Positions 41,271-53,509 of a stretch of 64,000 nt of DNA are shown piece by piece (the stretch's first letter is position 1; each line of letters starts with the position of its first letter). This stretch comes from Begonia masoniana (lineage: Eukaryota > Streptophyta > Magnoliopsida > Cucurbitales > Begoniaceae), in assembly GCA_022432975.1 (NCBI GenBank), contig CM039509.1, forward strand, positions 5,519,043 to 5,583,042, in the 5' to 3' direction. The notes beneath the pieces were generated by a model that ran no database searches, had not been told where the DNA came from, and saw only the letters and a program-made list of their open reading frames with translations. The translations under genes were made by a program, and so were the position numbers.

Positions 41271-42917
41271 ACCTTAGCCTTTCTTTCTTGTATTTGGTGG
41301 CAAACTTTTAGCCTTTTATGTTGTTTGGCATGCATGCATAGCTAATTTTGTAGGATAGCACACGTGGGTGTGGTTGGTGTGCGCGAAAGGGGCACTCAGC
41401 TGAGCACCATGGAACCGGATGGGCATGCGCGAGAAGGAGACATTATTGGTAGATGGCATGCATAGATGATCGATGCTTGGCGCGCACAAGGGAACACTTT
41501 GTCGAGCACTTGGATCGCTAATGGGCTCGCGCACAGATGGATGATCTGGCTGCACGGGTGGAGTACTATGGATCGATGATAGGCACGCATGGATGGACGC
41601 TACGGATCGATGACTGGTGCGCAAAAGGGAGGACGTGGCCGTGTGATTGGCGTGCGTTGATTGATTACCTGGCTGCACGGATAATCACTGATGGGCACGC
41701 GCACTAATGGATGACATGGCCAGATCTTTTCTGGAAATTTCCTTCAAGCATTTTAAATCCACGATAGCCTATTACCTTTCAAATAAGGAATGAAGACAAG
41801 TAGATAGAAGCCAAGCTATCCATACAAGGAAAGTGAATCAAACATAAAATAGAGAAGGTGACGCGTGTGGACGAGGCGCTGAGCTCCAACGACTACTTTT
41901 GGCCTTCTAGTCATTGGATCTCTTTTGAAGACCAAAACCATAGCTAACCTTAGATCTTATTTAAGCTCAAGTTTTCAGCAATGTAACTCACTTTTGGCAA
42001 AGAAAATTAAGTGAAATTTTCCTTCATATTTTCGAAGTTGTCTTCGAATTATCCTTGGTGCATTATATCCAAGCCAATTACCTCAATTGTTTTCCAAGTT
42101 CACAGTTGCTTGGAAGCCTCTTACGGCCACCATTTTCTTCAACCATTTTGACGGTTGGACCTATAGAAAAGTGGTGAAAAACCTTGTCCATTTTGCTTGA
42201 GTATTCCATCATTTTTTGAGGAATCATAATCTGAGGGTGCTACAAGTTGCCTTTTCGGACCAGCTTTGGATTCTCATCCATATCTCACTCACATCATCAA
42301 ATTTTCCTCTAAAAATTTTAGGGTTTATTCTACATTTGCCAGTAACTTTCCATTAAATTTTCAAGTCATTTGGACTCATTTCCACTGATTTATACATTCT
42401 GGAATTGGGTGTTTTTCGGCTAAACCCGAGAGCACCGACCCCTTTGCGATTAGCTTCTTATGACGTGTAATTTGTAGCGCTTATTGCATCATCTTCTCTC
42501 TCTCTCCAAAGGTCACTATTAAGTGGTCCCCTTCCCCACTAACACAACCCCAAAAAGGTCGCCCAACAACACATGTTGGACCACTCACTTGACATACAAT
42601 TAACAAAACCAAATACTAAGTAAAATAAACTAAGCTTCGGATTACATCAATTTGTTCCAAGAAAAACATCGATTCCTTCTTCAAGCTTGGTTCGGCCAAA
42701 AAAGTGTTCCCATGCTAACAAATTTTAATAGCTTCTCCATGTCTTGTGTGTTAGGCTCCAACTCCAATTGATTAACAAATGCATCACATCACCTACAAAA
42801 TGAGCACACAAGTCAGTTAAAGTTTTACCCCGTGACCTAGTGATTGCTCACCTTTGCATATCAAAACACAACTGAAAGTGTAGCCAATAAGGAAGTCGGG
42901 CATCCAACAGGGGAGAT
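41271..42917 (+). repeat. Non-coding tail shared with 58860-60495
   Basis: Nearly the same 1.65 kb follows the same integrase break in both copies. It has a GC-rich block (41370-41700) full of GCGCGCA and GCACGC words and ends in a polypurine tract next to an LTR start. About 42640-42860 resembles 290-500 and 46750-46960. Confidence 0.8.
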
Positions 42918-43149
42918 TGTGATAGCCCACCCTAAGGCTAGGATGACTCAAAATTTGATTTCGAACGCCTAGGTTATACTAGTAGATGTGCACAATGCGA
43001 CATCATTTGGGAAAATGTAATAAGTGAATGATTTATAAATATAATTCTTTTACTCGCCTAATACAACGTGTTTTGGGTTAACAAAAAAACATATGCGGGT
43101 TCCAATCTGAAGTGGACAATATACTACTACAAAGGTGCAATCCATAGTC

Positions 43150-43480
43150 CATAGTCCTACCTGTGCGAGGGAGTCTTTAAACAAAATTCATGCTAATTTC
43201 TACCCAAAGGTGCAATGGTACTGGTAGGGGTAGATATAACCCATGAGGTAAGACCATACTCTTGGCTTTCTTACACACCATACATCGCTCCAGTAATCGA
43301 CAGACATCACGTGCTAGATTAGGCCAAAAAAAATGTTCTTTCAGCATATCGATGGTCTTCTTTGCTCCGAAATGGCTAGATAAACCCCCACTGTGAGCTT
43401 TTTTTATCAGACAATTCCTCAACTCATTTTCTCCAAAATGACAAGATAAACCCCCGCTGTGCTTACTTGTTTAATAATTC
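43150..43480 (-). pseudogene. Integrase zinc-binding remnant
   Basis: Minus strand: AHSGGLSSHFGAKKTIDMLKEHFFWP, CMVCKKAK and LPLPVPLHLWVEISMNFV, the HHCC domain and entry to the core of a family D integrase. It stops there; the core is not found next to it. Confidence 0.8.
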
Positions 43481-43689
43481 AAAAATGTCAGATATACTTT
43501 GGGGATAATTTTCCTTTAACACTAAATTGACTCATATCTTTTATTGGTCTTACTTTCAAAACTACAAAATTTTCATTCCCAAATTCGACTTCTCTTCTCA
43601 AAAATTTTGAATAACGTTTTTGAAAAATTTGAACTGATCTTAATAATTCTTAATCACTTGAGCTTTTTTAGTTGTCTCTTGAATCAAAT

Positions 43690-44905
43690 CAAACTTGAGG
43701 GTACCACTGGTTAGCTTAGAGTGATTTAAGCTTTATGTATTTTGATGATGAGTACTATAAATGTGATTAAATTATATCTAAGTTGTTTATTGATTTAATA
43801 TTTGGAAATACTCTTGATAAGTGGTATTTGATTATTCTAACAAGTATGTTTAAGTCTTCTCGATTAATGATCAAGTTCATAGGACTTAGATAAAAAGTAT
43901 GGGAAAATAGTTTAAGGACCCGAAAGCTCACAGTGCCAACCGAACCAGCAAGATGTCGATTGCACGAACATTTCAAAACTTACAGAGAGCTCGAAGTCTC
44001 GACCAACATCTTAAAGTGTCATTCACAGAACAATTGCAAAATTATAGAGAGTTCAAGGTGTCGACCGCCTAGACATAGTGTCGATCGCCTACATATTACA
44101 AAATTTACAGAGAGAACTTAATATGTCGAGTGTCGATCGCCTACATATTACAAAATTTACAGAGAGAACTTAATATGTCGAACACCCAGACAAAGTGTCG
44201 ACCGCCAGCATAAAGCAACATATATTGTGAGCTCAAAGTGTTGACAAGTGCGGTCTATCATAGTGATAATCGAGTTGTTGAAATAGTTTGAAAAAGCTCA
44301 CAATGATCACACAAGTGTCGATCGAGTAACTGTTTTCTAAAGACTCTATAAATTGAAAAAGGGTGTCTTTGTGCAAAAACACCCAACTTGAGTTGTGAAG
44401 GAATCTTCAAGGAAAATCTTTGGAGCGCGGAAGTAGGAAAGATTAGAGGAAACACGTTAACAAATTGGTTGCATCTCTCTTTCCTTACATCCTTGATTAT
44501 TTTATCATAGAATATTTCATATCCAAGTTAATCATTTTGTTTTATAGAAAATATAATATTTGAGATTGCTAGCCATTAAAATTTAACTAAAAATTTATAA
44601 ACCTAATTCACCCCTCTTACAAAAGAGTCATTGTAAAGGCATTGAATTGTCGCCCAAAAAATCAATCAATCGAACCAGAAGCTTGAGTTGGGAAGAAATC
44701 TTCAAGTAGAACCCTTGAGTGCGGACATAGGCAAGAATGATCGAACTGCCAAATTGGTTGCATCTCTCTATTCTTACCTCCTCGATTGTTTATCCAAGAA
44801 TATTGCATATCCAAGTTAATCATTTTAGTTAAAAGGAAATATTATATTTGAGATTGCTAGCCATTAACATTTAATTAACAATTTATAAACTTAATTCACC
44901 CCGTT
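43690..44905 (+). repeat. Degraded LTR-like block with internal duplication
   Basis: 44386-44616 and 44681-44902 are direct repeats (shared CAAATTGGTTGCATCTCTCT, TATCCAAGTTAATCATTTTG, GAGATTGCTAGCCATTAA and a pyrimidine-rich TTCACCCC end). Words such as TTTTGATGATGA near 43740 and the TTCACCCCTCTT end are common in plant Ty1/copia LTRs. No coding domain accompanies it, so the class is a guess. Confidence 0.4.
44078..44181 (+). repeat. 52-bp tandem duplication
   Basis: 44078-44129 and 44130-44181 are identical, starting GTGTCGATCGCCTACATATT. Surrounding sequence carries further GTGTCGAC words. Confidence 0.95.
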
Positions 44906-44909
44906 CCCT

Positions 44910-45260
44910 TTATGGTAATTTCAATCCTATAACACGTTCATCAGTCTTTGCCCAACATGATGGCGATCTACACGGTCTTACATATAAAGCCTTGTTTGGT
45001 GAAATCCCAATACTGGTATGATAGCTCTTATTATAAATGAACTCCACTAAATGCAAATGGTTCACCCAACTATCTCTAAAATCCAAAATACATGACTTGG
45101 ACATGTCCTTGAGAGTGTGAATTGTACGTTCTTATTAACCATCAGTTTCAGGATGATGTGCAATACTCAAATTTAGCTCGGTGCCCAAATTTTTTTGAAA
45201 AACTCTCAAAAATTTTGAAGTGAACCTCATATCTCTGTCTAACACAATACTCGAAAGAAT
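44910..45260 (-). pseudogene. Integrase core remnant (Tekay-like)
   Basis: Minus strand reads RDMRFTSKF, HHPETDG with two stops before ERTIHTLKDM, then FRDSWVNHLHLVEFIYNKSYHTSIG and CRSPSCWAKTDE. The order is that of gypsy integrase cores. Several stops; dead. Confidence 0.8.
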
Positions 45261-45279
45261 ACTGTGAAGAGAATAAACA

Positions 45280-46020
45280 TTAGCTATATATAATGTACTC
45301 AACCTCGTCAAAGAGAATTAAGAGATTTTCTAGTTTCGCTATTCTTACACCCATAATATTAGCAAATGATGCAAAAGTGAAAGAATTAGTTGCAACCATA
45401 TCAAATACTACATGAACAACAATATTAAAGAAGGAAATCGTACTTTCACTAACACCTTGGCTAGTCTGATCAGGAGCTTCAGCCTTGGTAACTGCATACA
45501 TTATGCTAGTCATTTTCTCCTTTCCTTACTTGTTGCCACCATAACCACCCTTTGACAATCCGAGAACTTATCTCACATTTTGGCTTGTAGATCCCGCATG
45601 AGTGGGATTAGATGCGAAACTATTGGTATCCAGCAAGCCTCTGAAAGTCATTACCTGCAGGCTAATATTGATGTTGATATGTCAGCTTATATCCAACTAG
45701 CAAAAGAGCATTAAAAAATCCAAGGCCACTTCCAAATTTAGGTCTTAAAGATGTTGTCTTTGTAGGTGTAGAATTTGCTTGAGTATGCCTATGATTCATC
45801 AAATAGTTTTTCCTAATTTGTCTAAGTTGTTCACATGTATGACAATCATAAAGGCCAGAAGTCCACTAGACTGACAACGAACTCTACTTTGAGTATATCA
45901 ACCTTTGTTCAAACCATTCCGCTGAATCTTACCACCCACATTGTGGTACTTGATTCCCTTACCTTTAACCAGATTGTTCATATAAATGTGACGTGCTACA
46001 AGTTGGGAAAATGAAATAGA
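45280..46020 (-). pseudogene. gag/protease remnant
   Basis: The frame 45513-45280 holds FDMVATNSFTFASFANIMG, which aligns with the protease active-site block; the DTG triplet is changed to DMV. Right of it, up to about 46020, only broken gag-like sequence with traces of a knuckle. The next recognisable part (44910-45260) is integrase, so reverse transcriptase and RNase H are deleted. Confidence 0.6.
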
Positions 46021-46455
46021 AGCACAAATGTCATAAACAGTTGAAACAGATTTTTGGCCAAAAATGGCTAACTTCTAGAAAGCATAGCTCCTTCAAGGAG
46101 ACTCCAATAAAGCTAAAATTTTAACACAAACTTACCTAGGATGTTTGTAACTACCCTCCAAATTTCAGAGGAAAAATCGCTAGGAATGAAAAGTTATGGA
46201 AGAAATAGTGCACGTTCATCCGAAAATTGATCAACAGCACCTTCTCGGGGCTTGGCTCTCTTTTGATGAAGAACACTCGACCTTGCTTGGATGAGAGCTT
46301 TGTGCACTCTTGCTGAATGTTCTAACTTTAGAGAAGAGGTAGAGGAGAGCAATAAAAAAGGATTCCACCACACTCACAAAGGTGGAAACCACACACAACG
46401 GATACAACTCACCGAAGATGTGTGGCTGCTTGATGCTCGGAGCTTCAAGCTTTGA
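46021..46455. other. Non-coding stretch, probably element tail
   Basis: No domain seen. Adjoins the tail repeated at the window start and may be the remainder of the family D non-coding end. Confidence 0.4.
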
Positions 46456-46956
46456 AGAAGAAAACTTTAATTGTTTTGATTAAAAATGTGTTGCCTTCCA
46501 GCAAATTAAGGTTCACATGATCACCCAACAAGGAGGAGAAAAAGGGAATGTTGTTTGGTTAAGTCACCTAGCCAAGCACAAGCTTGCCTTGCCAATTTTG
46601 GGAACATCCTTCCTCTATCCAAATGTCACTTTCAAGTGGTCTATTCTTCCACAAAATATAGCCCTAAGAGGCTTTTAATGTCACAAGTGTTCAGCCATCA
46701 TACACATATAAGAAAATTAAACAAATTTTTAGAAACAAAAGCTAAACATAAAGGATTACATCACTTTGTCCCAAGGAAAACATCATTTCCTCCTTCAAAC
46801 TTGGTTCGGTCAAGGGGGTGCTCCCACGATGACAAATGAAATAGCTTCTCTATGTCTTGTGAATTAAGGTTTCATCCCTAATTGAATTCTTAAAGAGTTA
46901 CCTATAAAATTAGCACATAAGTTAGATAAAGTTTCTATTCGTGACCGAGTGGTTGC

Positions 46957-47334
46957 TCATCTTGGCATATTATCCTCCTCGGGTGGTTGAAGATTTGACC
47001 TCAAACCTAAATGGGTGCCCTCCTTTTCTTCTTCCTCTTCCCCAAAGTAAGCAGATAGGTCTCGAACGTTAAAGATAGCCGAAACTCCATATTCTCTATG
47101 CAATTCAAGTTTATAGGTGTTGTTGTTTATCCCTTCCACTATCTTAAATGGACCATCGGTTTGGAGGTGGAAGGATATGCTAAATAGCAATTCGATACCC
47201 AACTTACTCCATAGCATTTTCCAAAATGAACATAAGAGCTTGGTGTCCCTATCTGAAATGATGGACCTTGGAATTCCATGTATGCAAATCACTTCCTTGA
47301 AATATAATTTGGCTACATGCATGGAATCATCCAT
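46957..47334 (-). pseudogene. Integrase remnant with internal deletion
   Basis: Reads [19 protein letters not shown] and FHLQTDG, then directly [15 protein letters not shown], skipping the catalytic Glu and the core end. It ends in an acidic EEEEEKEG and [13 protein letters not shown] tail. Confidence 0.85.
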
Positions 47335-47417
47335 CTTGGAACCAGCTACAAAATGAGCAATCTTTGAGAATCAGACCACTGCTACAAGTGAATTTTACAT
47401 AACTCCTCCATCTTATC

Positions 47418-47897
47418 TCAACACAACATGAGGATTATAGGGCTTCCCTCTAGACGAGACTTTCCTAACTCCTTCATAGACATGAAAATGGTGGATTTGG
47501 CCTTTCTCTGCTTCCTCAATTCATCATCTAGAGCCACTTGATCCGGCTTGAGTGGAGCAAGCTTAATTCCTTTTCCTCTAAACTCAAAAGAATAAAGGTT
47601 AGAGTATCCATCATGAAACACTCTCTTATCATATTGCCACGATCTTCTCAATAAGAGGTGACTAGCTTTCATTGGCACCACGTCACAAAGGACCTTGTCC
47701 TTGTATCCTCCAATTGAAAACTCTATGCTTACTTGCTTTGAGACTTTGATATCTTCTCGGTCACTCAACCATCTTAACTTGTAAGGGCTAGGGTGTAGGG
47801 TAGTATCTAACCCTAGCTTGTCCATAAGATCACAAGAAGCCAAATTGGTACAACCTCTTCCATCGATGATGAGAGAGAAAACTTTCTCTATGATCAA
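47418..47897 (-). pseudogene. Aspartic protease-like domain
   Basis: Reads FSLIIDGRGCTNLAS at the active-site position (this clade commonly has DGG/DSG-type sites), then PYKLRWLSDREDIKVSKQVSIEFSIGGYKDKVLCDVVPM and LLLRRSWQYDKRVFHDG. One clean 159-codon frame, though the flanking enzymes are lost. Confidence 0.8.
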
Positions 47898-47963
47898 GTA
47901 TCGCCTATGGAAGATGTTCTTCCTTTGATACTCTTCACGGTTGGCTTGAGATGTTAGGACTCT

Positions 47964-48660
47964 TCATATAACTATCAGTAGTGGTCCTTCTTGAGCATAG
48001 CAAACTTCTTCTTGAGCCACCACATCTTTACTAGAATCTTCTACCAACTCATCTTCACTCAGCACTCCATTGGTCCCTTCTCTAAGGACCATGATCTGCT
48101 TGTTAGGACATGGGAAAGCAATATGCCCCAATTCAATGCATTTAAAGCATTTGATCTCTCTTGTTCTTTGCCCAGTGGTTTCTTCTACCATCTTCTTGTC
48201 CTCTATCCCCTTCATAGGATAGCTCTTCACATTAGGACTCTTCTCTTCTATTATGGATGGCGGTTTATAAGGACTTGTATTTTTTTTGGAAAAAATGATC
48301 ACCAGCCCCTTTTCCCTTTCTTTTCAATTACCTCTCTACCTCCAAAGCAATTTGAATGACAGCATCCATTGATTCAAAAGCTTGCAATTCCACAACATCT
48401 CCAATCTCTCTATTCAAACCTCTTATAAACCTTGCAATAACTTGCTCCACGTGTTCTTCCAATCCATTCCTAATTTTGAGTTTCTTAACCTCGATAAGAT
48501 ACTCTTCCACCGATGATGCATCTTGCTTCAAGTTTTGCATTTGTAAAAAGTGCTCTTTCTTATAGTGGCTCGGTACAAACCTCTTTCTCATTAAGGATTT
48601 CATAACCCTCCATGTCAAAACATCCTTATCATTCTCTCGTCTTCTTTGAGCCTTTAAATT
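47964..48660 (-). pseudogene. gag core and zinc knuckle
   Basis: The frame from 48618 has WRVMKSLMRKRFVPSHYKKEHFLQM, SVEEYLIEVKKL and ARFIRGLNREI, a Retrotrans_gag domain. A frameshift near 48315 separates it from the second frame with CFKCIELGHIAFPC, a complete C-x2-C-x4-H-x4-C knuckle. Upstream codons (AQRRRENDKDV) extend the gag to about 48660. Confidence 0.85.
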
Positions 48661-49740
48661 ATCTCCCTATAAACTAGCATAACTGGTTAATTCTAAACAC
48701 CTTACTAAAATTTGGAAGTGCTAGTACAGGTGAATGACATAACTTGTCCTTAATCATCTCAAAGCTTTGTTGAAAAGGTGTGGTCTATACAAATTCTTTT
48801 TCTTTCTTGGTGCAGTCAATTCATAGTGCAACTATTGAGTTAAAATCTTTTATAAACCTCCTACAAAATGAGGCTAATTAATGGAAGCTACGGACTTCTG
48901 ATATTCCATTAGGGGTAGGTCAATCCTTAATGAACTTGATCTTATCATCATCTGCTTCTATTTCATCTTTGGAAATGATAAACCCTAAAAAATACACCAT
49001 GTCTTGTGCGAATGAGAACTTGCTTAAGTTACGGTATAGCTTGGCTTTCCTAAGGGTTTGAAAAAAGGACACTAAGGTGGTTAAAATGATGGGAAATGTC
49101 AAAACTATACACCAATATGTCATCGAAGTAGAAGACAATGAATTTTCTTAGGAATTCTTTAAGTACGTGGTGCATTAAACGCATGAATATACTAGGGTCA
49201 TTTGATAGCCTGAATGGCATGACCATCCATTCAAACAGCCCATACTTGGTTTTGAAGGTTGTCTTCCATTCGTCACATTTTTTCATCCTTATTTGGTGAT
49301 AATCACTTTTGAGGTCCACTTTTGAGAAAATCGTTGCTCCACTGAGCTCATCCAACATGTCCTCAAGCCCAGGAATGGGAAATCTACACTTAATCGTGAC
49401 TTGGTTAATGGCTCGGCTATCTACACATATTCTCATAGTTTCATCTTTTTTTGGAACTAACAATGTTGGCACGACATATGGGCTCATTGATTCCCTTATA
49501 TAACCCTTATCCAATAACTCGTGCACTTGGTCTTGTAGTTTTTTGGTCTCCTAGGGGTTCATCCTATATGTTGGTCGGTTTGGCAATACAGCGCCAGGTT
49601 GTAAATCTATTTGATGTTCTATCCCCCACAAGAGTGGTAATCCTTGGGGTAACTCTTTAGGAAAAACATCTTGGAATTGCTTGAGTAAGTTTTGTACGAC
49701 TATAGGTATAACTCCTAGTTCTCAAATCCTATCTCAGAAT
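48661..49740 (-). pseudogene. Reverse transcriptase of a second family D relic
   Basis: Minus strand: IEHQIDLQPGAVLPNRP-like lead, [70 protein letters not shown] with both catalytic Asp kept, then VYFLGFIISKDEIEADD and a broken entry to RNase H at about 48700. A frameshift lies near 49060. At 48660 it abuts gag of the neighbouring relic, so two truncated elements are joined tail to head. Confidence 0.85.
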
Positions 49741-51025
49741 AATACCATAATCAAAGGTTCTCCTCTAAGCACAAAGCTTCTAACTCTTTCTTGATCATGT
49801 TATGGTCTAGCCCAGCAAAGGTCACTAGAACACAAGAAAATATTGTTAGTTCTCTTGGTGCTCGGCCAAGCCAAGGAGACCTCAAATGATGGCCAAAGTT
49901 GAACAAGCAATATAGCTTTAAATGTAACAAAAATTTATGTGATGCTTGTGTTGTCAGTGAGACGTGTGACTATGGAAGATGTGGTCCAAATAGCTTGAGG
50001 GAAAGAAGATGTGCAACAAAACCTCAAGTCGGCTGATAAGCATTGTGGCTTTCGGCAAAATATTCTTTCTAAGGAAAGAATCTATACTTGGAGGAACTGA
50101 TTTGGCCACTCCCTACTTGTTTCCAACTCTCAAAAGAGTGGAAAGGGAAGGTGGAAAATGAGATCCTTGCAAGCAACTGTGCTTGAAGGAAATGGAGGTG
50201 CAACTCCCTCGGTTATGTGCAACCGAGACACTTATCTTGAAGCTTCACTTCATGGGGTTTTTTCCTTAAAGGAAATAGCCGATATTCTCATTTCATCAAC
50301 AACTATTTACATACAATAATAGCCATGCATTTATAGACCTAAGTGGCTTAGGGTTTAGTGATCAAAAGTGGGCTCAAAGAACCGTTGGAGCTTGGCCATG
50401 TGTTTGGCCATAGGGGGAGATTTGGGCAGCCAAGATGTCTTTTGTTTAAGTTAATCAAAGGCCAACTGAAAGCCAAGTCAATGATCCATGTTTTCTCCTA
50501 AAGTGGTAAGGGCAACAAGCATCTTCAAGGGGCAGCACTTGGTATGGCCAAATCGGGTAAATTGGATGCTTCATCTCGGCCATTGATCTTGGCACGCGCA
50601 CAGCCGAGCTTCTCATGCAAGCATGCAAATTCCAAGCACTTCATGTCAGTTAAATCGAAACCAAGCCACCTTCTATCCTAACATACATCTAACCCTAAAT
50701 GCCCAACATGCATGTATAAAATAATTGTCACAAAAAAAGCCAATGTTTGCCGAGTAAGTGTTCAAAATAAATAGGCTGCATAAATTCATGCTCGAGAAGA
50801 CAAATTCCCATGTGAGCTTCTTGATCTTCCATCCTTGTCTTCCATGCAATGACGTGCCTTGGTTGGTCCTTGTCTTTAGCTTCAACCTCTCACTTTAAGT
50901 CTCCAAAGGTGTACTCCAAGCTTTCACATAATTCATTTCCTGCAAAAGAAAAAAGTGTGTGAGAACATAAGTTAGATAAAATGTGTTCTTGGGCTTGGGA
51001 TCGTGTGACGGGCCTATGGGGCACA
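49741..51025 (-). pseudogene. Protease-reverse transcriptase linker of the relic
   Basis: No long frame. After LFMT the minus strand shows a PVTRSQA-type motif, then non-coding sequence. About 50640-50900 resembles 39063-39300 (shared CATGGGAATTTGTCTTCTCG), so this linker belongs to the element family rather than being an independent insertion. Confidence 0.5.
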
Positions 51026-51246
51026 TCAAGTCATGAAAAGGTTTGCCTTGTTTTTCTCTTCCTTCATAACTTCATCATCTTTAGCTATTTGTTTGGGTGT
51101 TAATGGTGCTAACTTGAACGTTTTACCACCGAACTTTAATGAGTAGTAGTTTGTATAACCATCGTGAGTCACTCTTTGATCAAATTGCCAAGGTCGGCCT
51201 AAGAGTAAAAAGCTCGCACTCGTTGGCACAACATTGTATAGCACTG
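51026..51246 (-). pseudogene. Protease-like domain, distal part
   Basis: Reads LYNVVPTSASFLLLGRPWQFDQRVTHDGYTNYYS, then FKLAPLTPKQIAKDDE. It is split by the solo LTR at 51247; the proximal part (YKLIWLDDRDDVNVTKQV) is at 56851-56962. Confidence 0.88.
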
Positions 51247-51599
51247 TGTGACGACCCCAACCCAATCAGGGCCGCCACGGTCTAGCCATGACGTAATCTT
51301 AACTTAAGACCTCGTAAGTTCACATAAAATTTTTCATTTTTACTCACACTCTAATAATAAAACAGAGATAAATAAATGACCCACCTCAAACGACCCTTTA
51401 GAATCTACTTAGACTTAAACATGTTGGGCGTAAAGTTCGTCGACTTTTAAAACATTAAAACAAGGTTAAAACCATTTTTTGATAAAATGTCGACTCAATT
51501 TTTCGGCCCTTAAAATACGTGGGGGTCGCTCATAAAATACTTTTAGAAAGTATCGTAAAAGATCGAGTCGAAACGTGTTTTGAAAAGTCACCTTTTAAA

Positions 51600-51950
51600 A
51601 AATTTTCATGTTGGGTCATGTGTGGCGCGCGCGCAGTGCCATGGGTGCGCGCGTCGCCCAGACAACGCCACGTAGTAGTGCGCCGCGCGCCATGCGTCGC
51701 ACAGTGCCCCACCTGGGTGAGTGCAGTGCCCGGGCAGTGCGCCCCCAGGGTGCCTCCCCACGTGCCACGCACGTGTCAAAGCCGATCGATCGGCACCTTC
51801 TTTTGATTTCCGACTAAAAACAACCAAACACGCCGATCGATCGCCCCTCGGGCGCGATCGATCGGCTGGGCGCGCCCTGGGTGCGCTCCTCAGCGTGCCC
51901 CGTGCGCCCTAGTGCCCCGCGCGCCTAGTGCACAGCCAGCGCGCCTCCAG
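51600..51950. other. GC-rich block inside the outer solo LTR
   Basis: About 350 bp dominated by CGCGCGC, GTGCGC, GTGCCC and ACGTG words in otherwise AT-rich DNA. Includes GCCGATCGATCGGC (51781-51794) and a 13-bp-stem hairpin (51832-51844 with 51854-51866) with the GATCGATC core also found in the A LTR hairpin. Open frames here on both strands follow from low stop density, not coding. Confidence 0.85.
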
Positions 51951-52483
51951 CGCTCTTCTTGCTCCCTTTTTCATACTTAGCCATTTTTTTCCACTTCCAA
52001 CACCTACCCTTCACATTAAACTTTCCAAAAATCATTCCCCACCACTTTAAACACAAATACTTCAAAACTCCATAAAAACCTGACTCATAACATATCTAAA
52101 AATATATTTAAAATTTACGAAAACAAACTGCATTGATCACTCTAAAAACCGAGCATATCCTGACAAGTTTAAAGTACCTAAAATCATCAAATACGACCCA
52201 ATCTAATTCACAACACAAATGTTGAACGTAAAAGCGGAATTTCCTAAAACATCACCAAAACAAATACGTTGATCAAATCATTCAAAATAACACAACTCCA
52301 AGCCTACATCCACTATATAATTCCCGAAATATCAAACCGCACTATACATCCTAAAATCCATCACATTTCTAACATCAAAACTAGTTCGCACTTATTTACC
52401 AAAAACAGCTCGGAGAACACCCACGAGTCATCTCGCCTAGCCAAAACAGTTGACGTCGCCACGAGTCCCCATCAACCGACCAC

Positions 52484-53509
52484 CTATACATGATCATCAT
52501 GAGGATGTTTCTTACCTTCGTTCTCGTCACCTACATCATACAACAAACACGTTAAGTCTAATGCTTAGCAAGAGAATGCGCTATACTTAACATATACATG
52601 AATGCATGAATTTCATAAAACATATTCATTTACTTGTTCTTATCCTTTTTACTTGTCATGGATTAAGGAGGGGATTGTGCCGGGGAGTAGGCAGGTGCGT
52701 GTACATGGTCCTCACGGACAGTATTCATGGTCCAATGCATGGACAGTGATCATGGTCCCTCGAGATGGACAGTTTTGTTATCATGGCCATACCGCCCCAA
52801 CCCACACTTAATCATTATGTACATTTCAATTTCATGCATGTTAAACATTTTGTATGTCATTTAAGCAAACATGATGCATGGAGAATTTACGCATAACATA
52901 ACATCAAAACAATTCACGAACGTACATGTACATACTTTACTTGCAACGAACCTAACAAGTAGCTAATAACTAACATGCTAGGCTACCTCGACTCGTTAAA
53001 CCCCACAACTAGAAAATCATCATCAAAGCACGAAAACCTAGCATCGACACGATGTGGGGCCTTAAAGGGCTAGAAACCTAGCATCCACTTACCTAGCGTC
53101 CTTAGCAATGCCGAGCACCGTCCTGAAAGCTTGGGTTACCTAAGGCATTTCATAACACGTCATTAGTATCAACCCTAATTCATCAAATTCAAAACCAAAC
53201 AAAACCCCGAGCTAAGACAATTTTTTTCAAAAACTCCAATTCACTTCATTCAGGCATTTTGTCTAGCAATTCGCGCTCAAGATTACACAACTTCCATTAA
53301 TGGATATCTCAACATCCAACAACTACCAAATTTTCACCCTATACCATCCACCATCATAATTTCACTCTAATCTATCAACTATAAACATAAAAACAGCAAA
53401 ACTATCGATATACTTAGCATAATCCTACAATTTCACAAAATCTATCAAAACCATAACGAAATACAACCATAAAACCCAAAACTAAAGGTCCAAAACATAT
53501 GCATCTTAC
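52484..53509 (-). other. LTR-internal intron-like unit (outer solo LTR copy)
   Basis: Donor CTCTAG|GTAAG at 53509, acceptor GCCTTAG at 53140-53141 (intron 1, 370 nt), exon 2 53139-53093, donor CGCTAG|GTAAGTG at 53092, acceptor GATGTAG at 52531-52532 (intron 2, 562 nt), exon 3 52530-52484. The joined frame shows LLRTLGDENEG before a TAG. Another GTAAG lies inside exon 3. Confidence 0.5.

Larger units (their letters stand above)
39063..43140 (+). mobile_element. Plus-strand gypsy relic (family D) with integrase-free tail
   Basis: Order: pol linker (39063-39700), reverse transcriptase remnants (39720-40560), RNase H (40561-41190), start of integrase (to about 41270), long non-coding tail (41271-42917) and the first 220 bp of a 3' LTR (from 42918, TGTGATAGCCC). 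The tail ends in AGGGGAGAT, a polypurine tract. The 5' end is missing. The region from 39720 on has a close copy at 57190-60720. The pol motifs resemble the CRM/Galadriel side of the chromoviruses rather than Tekay. Confidence 0.75.
46456..48660 (-). mobile_element. Family D minus-strand relic: gag, protease and integrase, no reverse transcriptase
   Basis: Minus order: gag core (48660-48328), knuckle (48302-47964), protease (47897-47418), integrase (47334-46957), tail (46956-46456). Reverse transcriptase and RNase H are absent between protease and integrase. 46456-47175 is duplicated at 1-711. Confidence 0.8.

Noticed and set aside
43690..44640. Intact Ty1/copia element
   Set aside because: Only LTR-like words and a duplicated block are present; no gag, integrase or reverse transcriptase of copia type was found.
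51519..51912. Several open frames on both strands in the outer solo LTR
   Set aside because: They coincide with the GC-rich block, where stops are rare in every frame; composition explains them.
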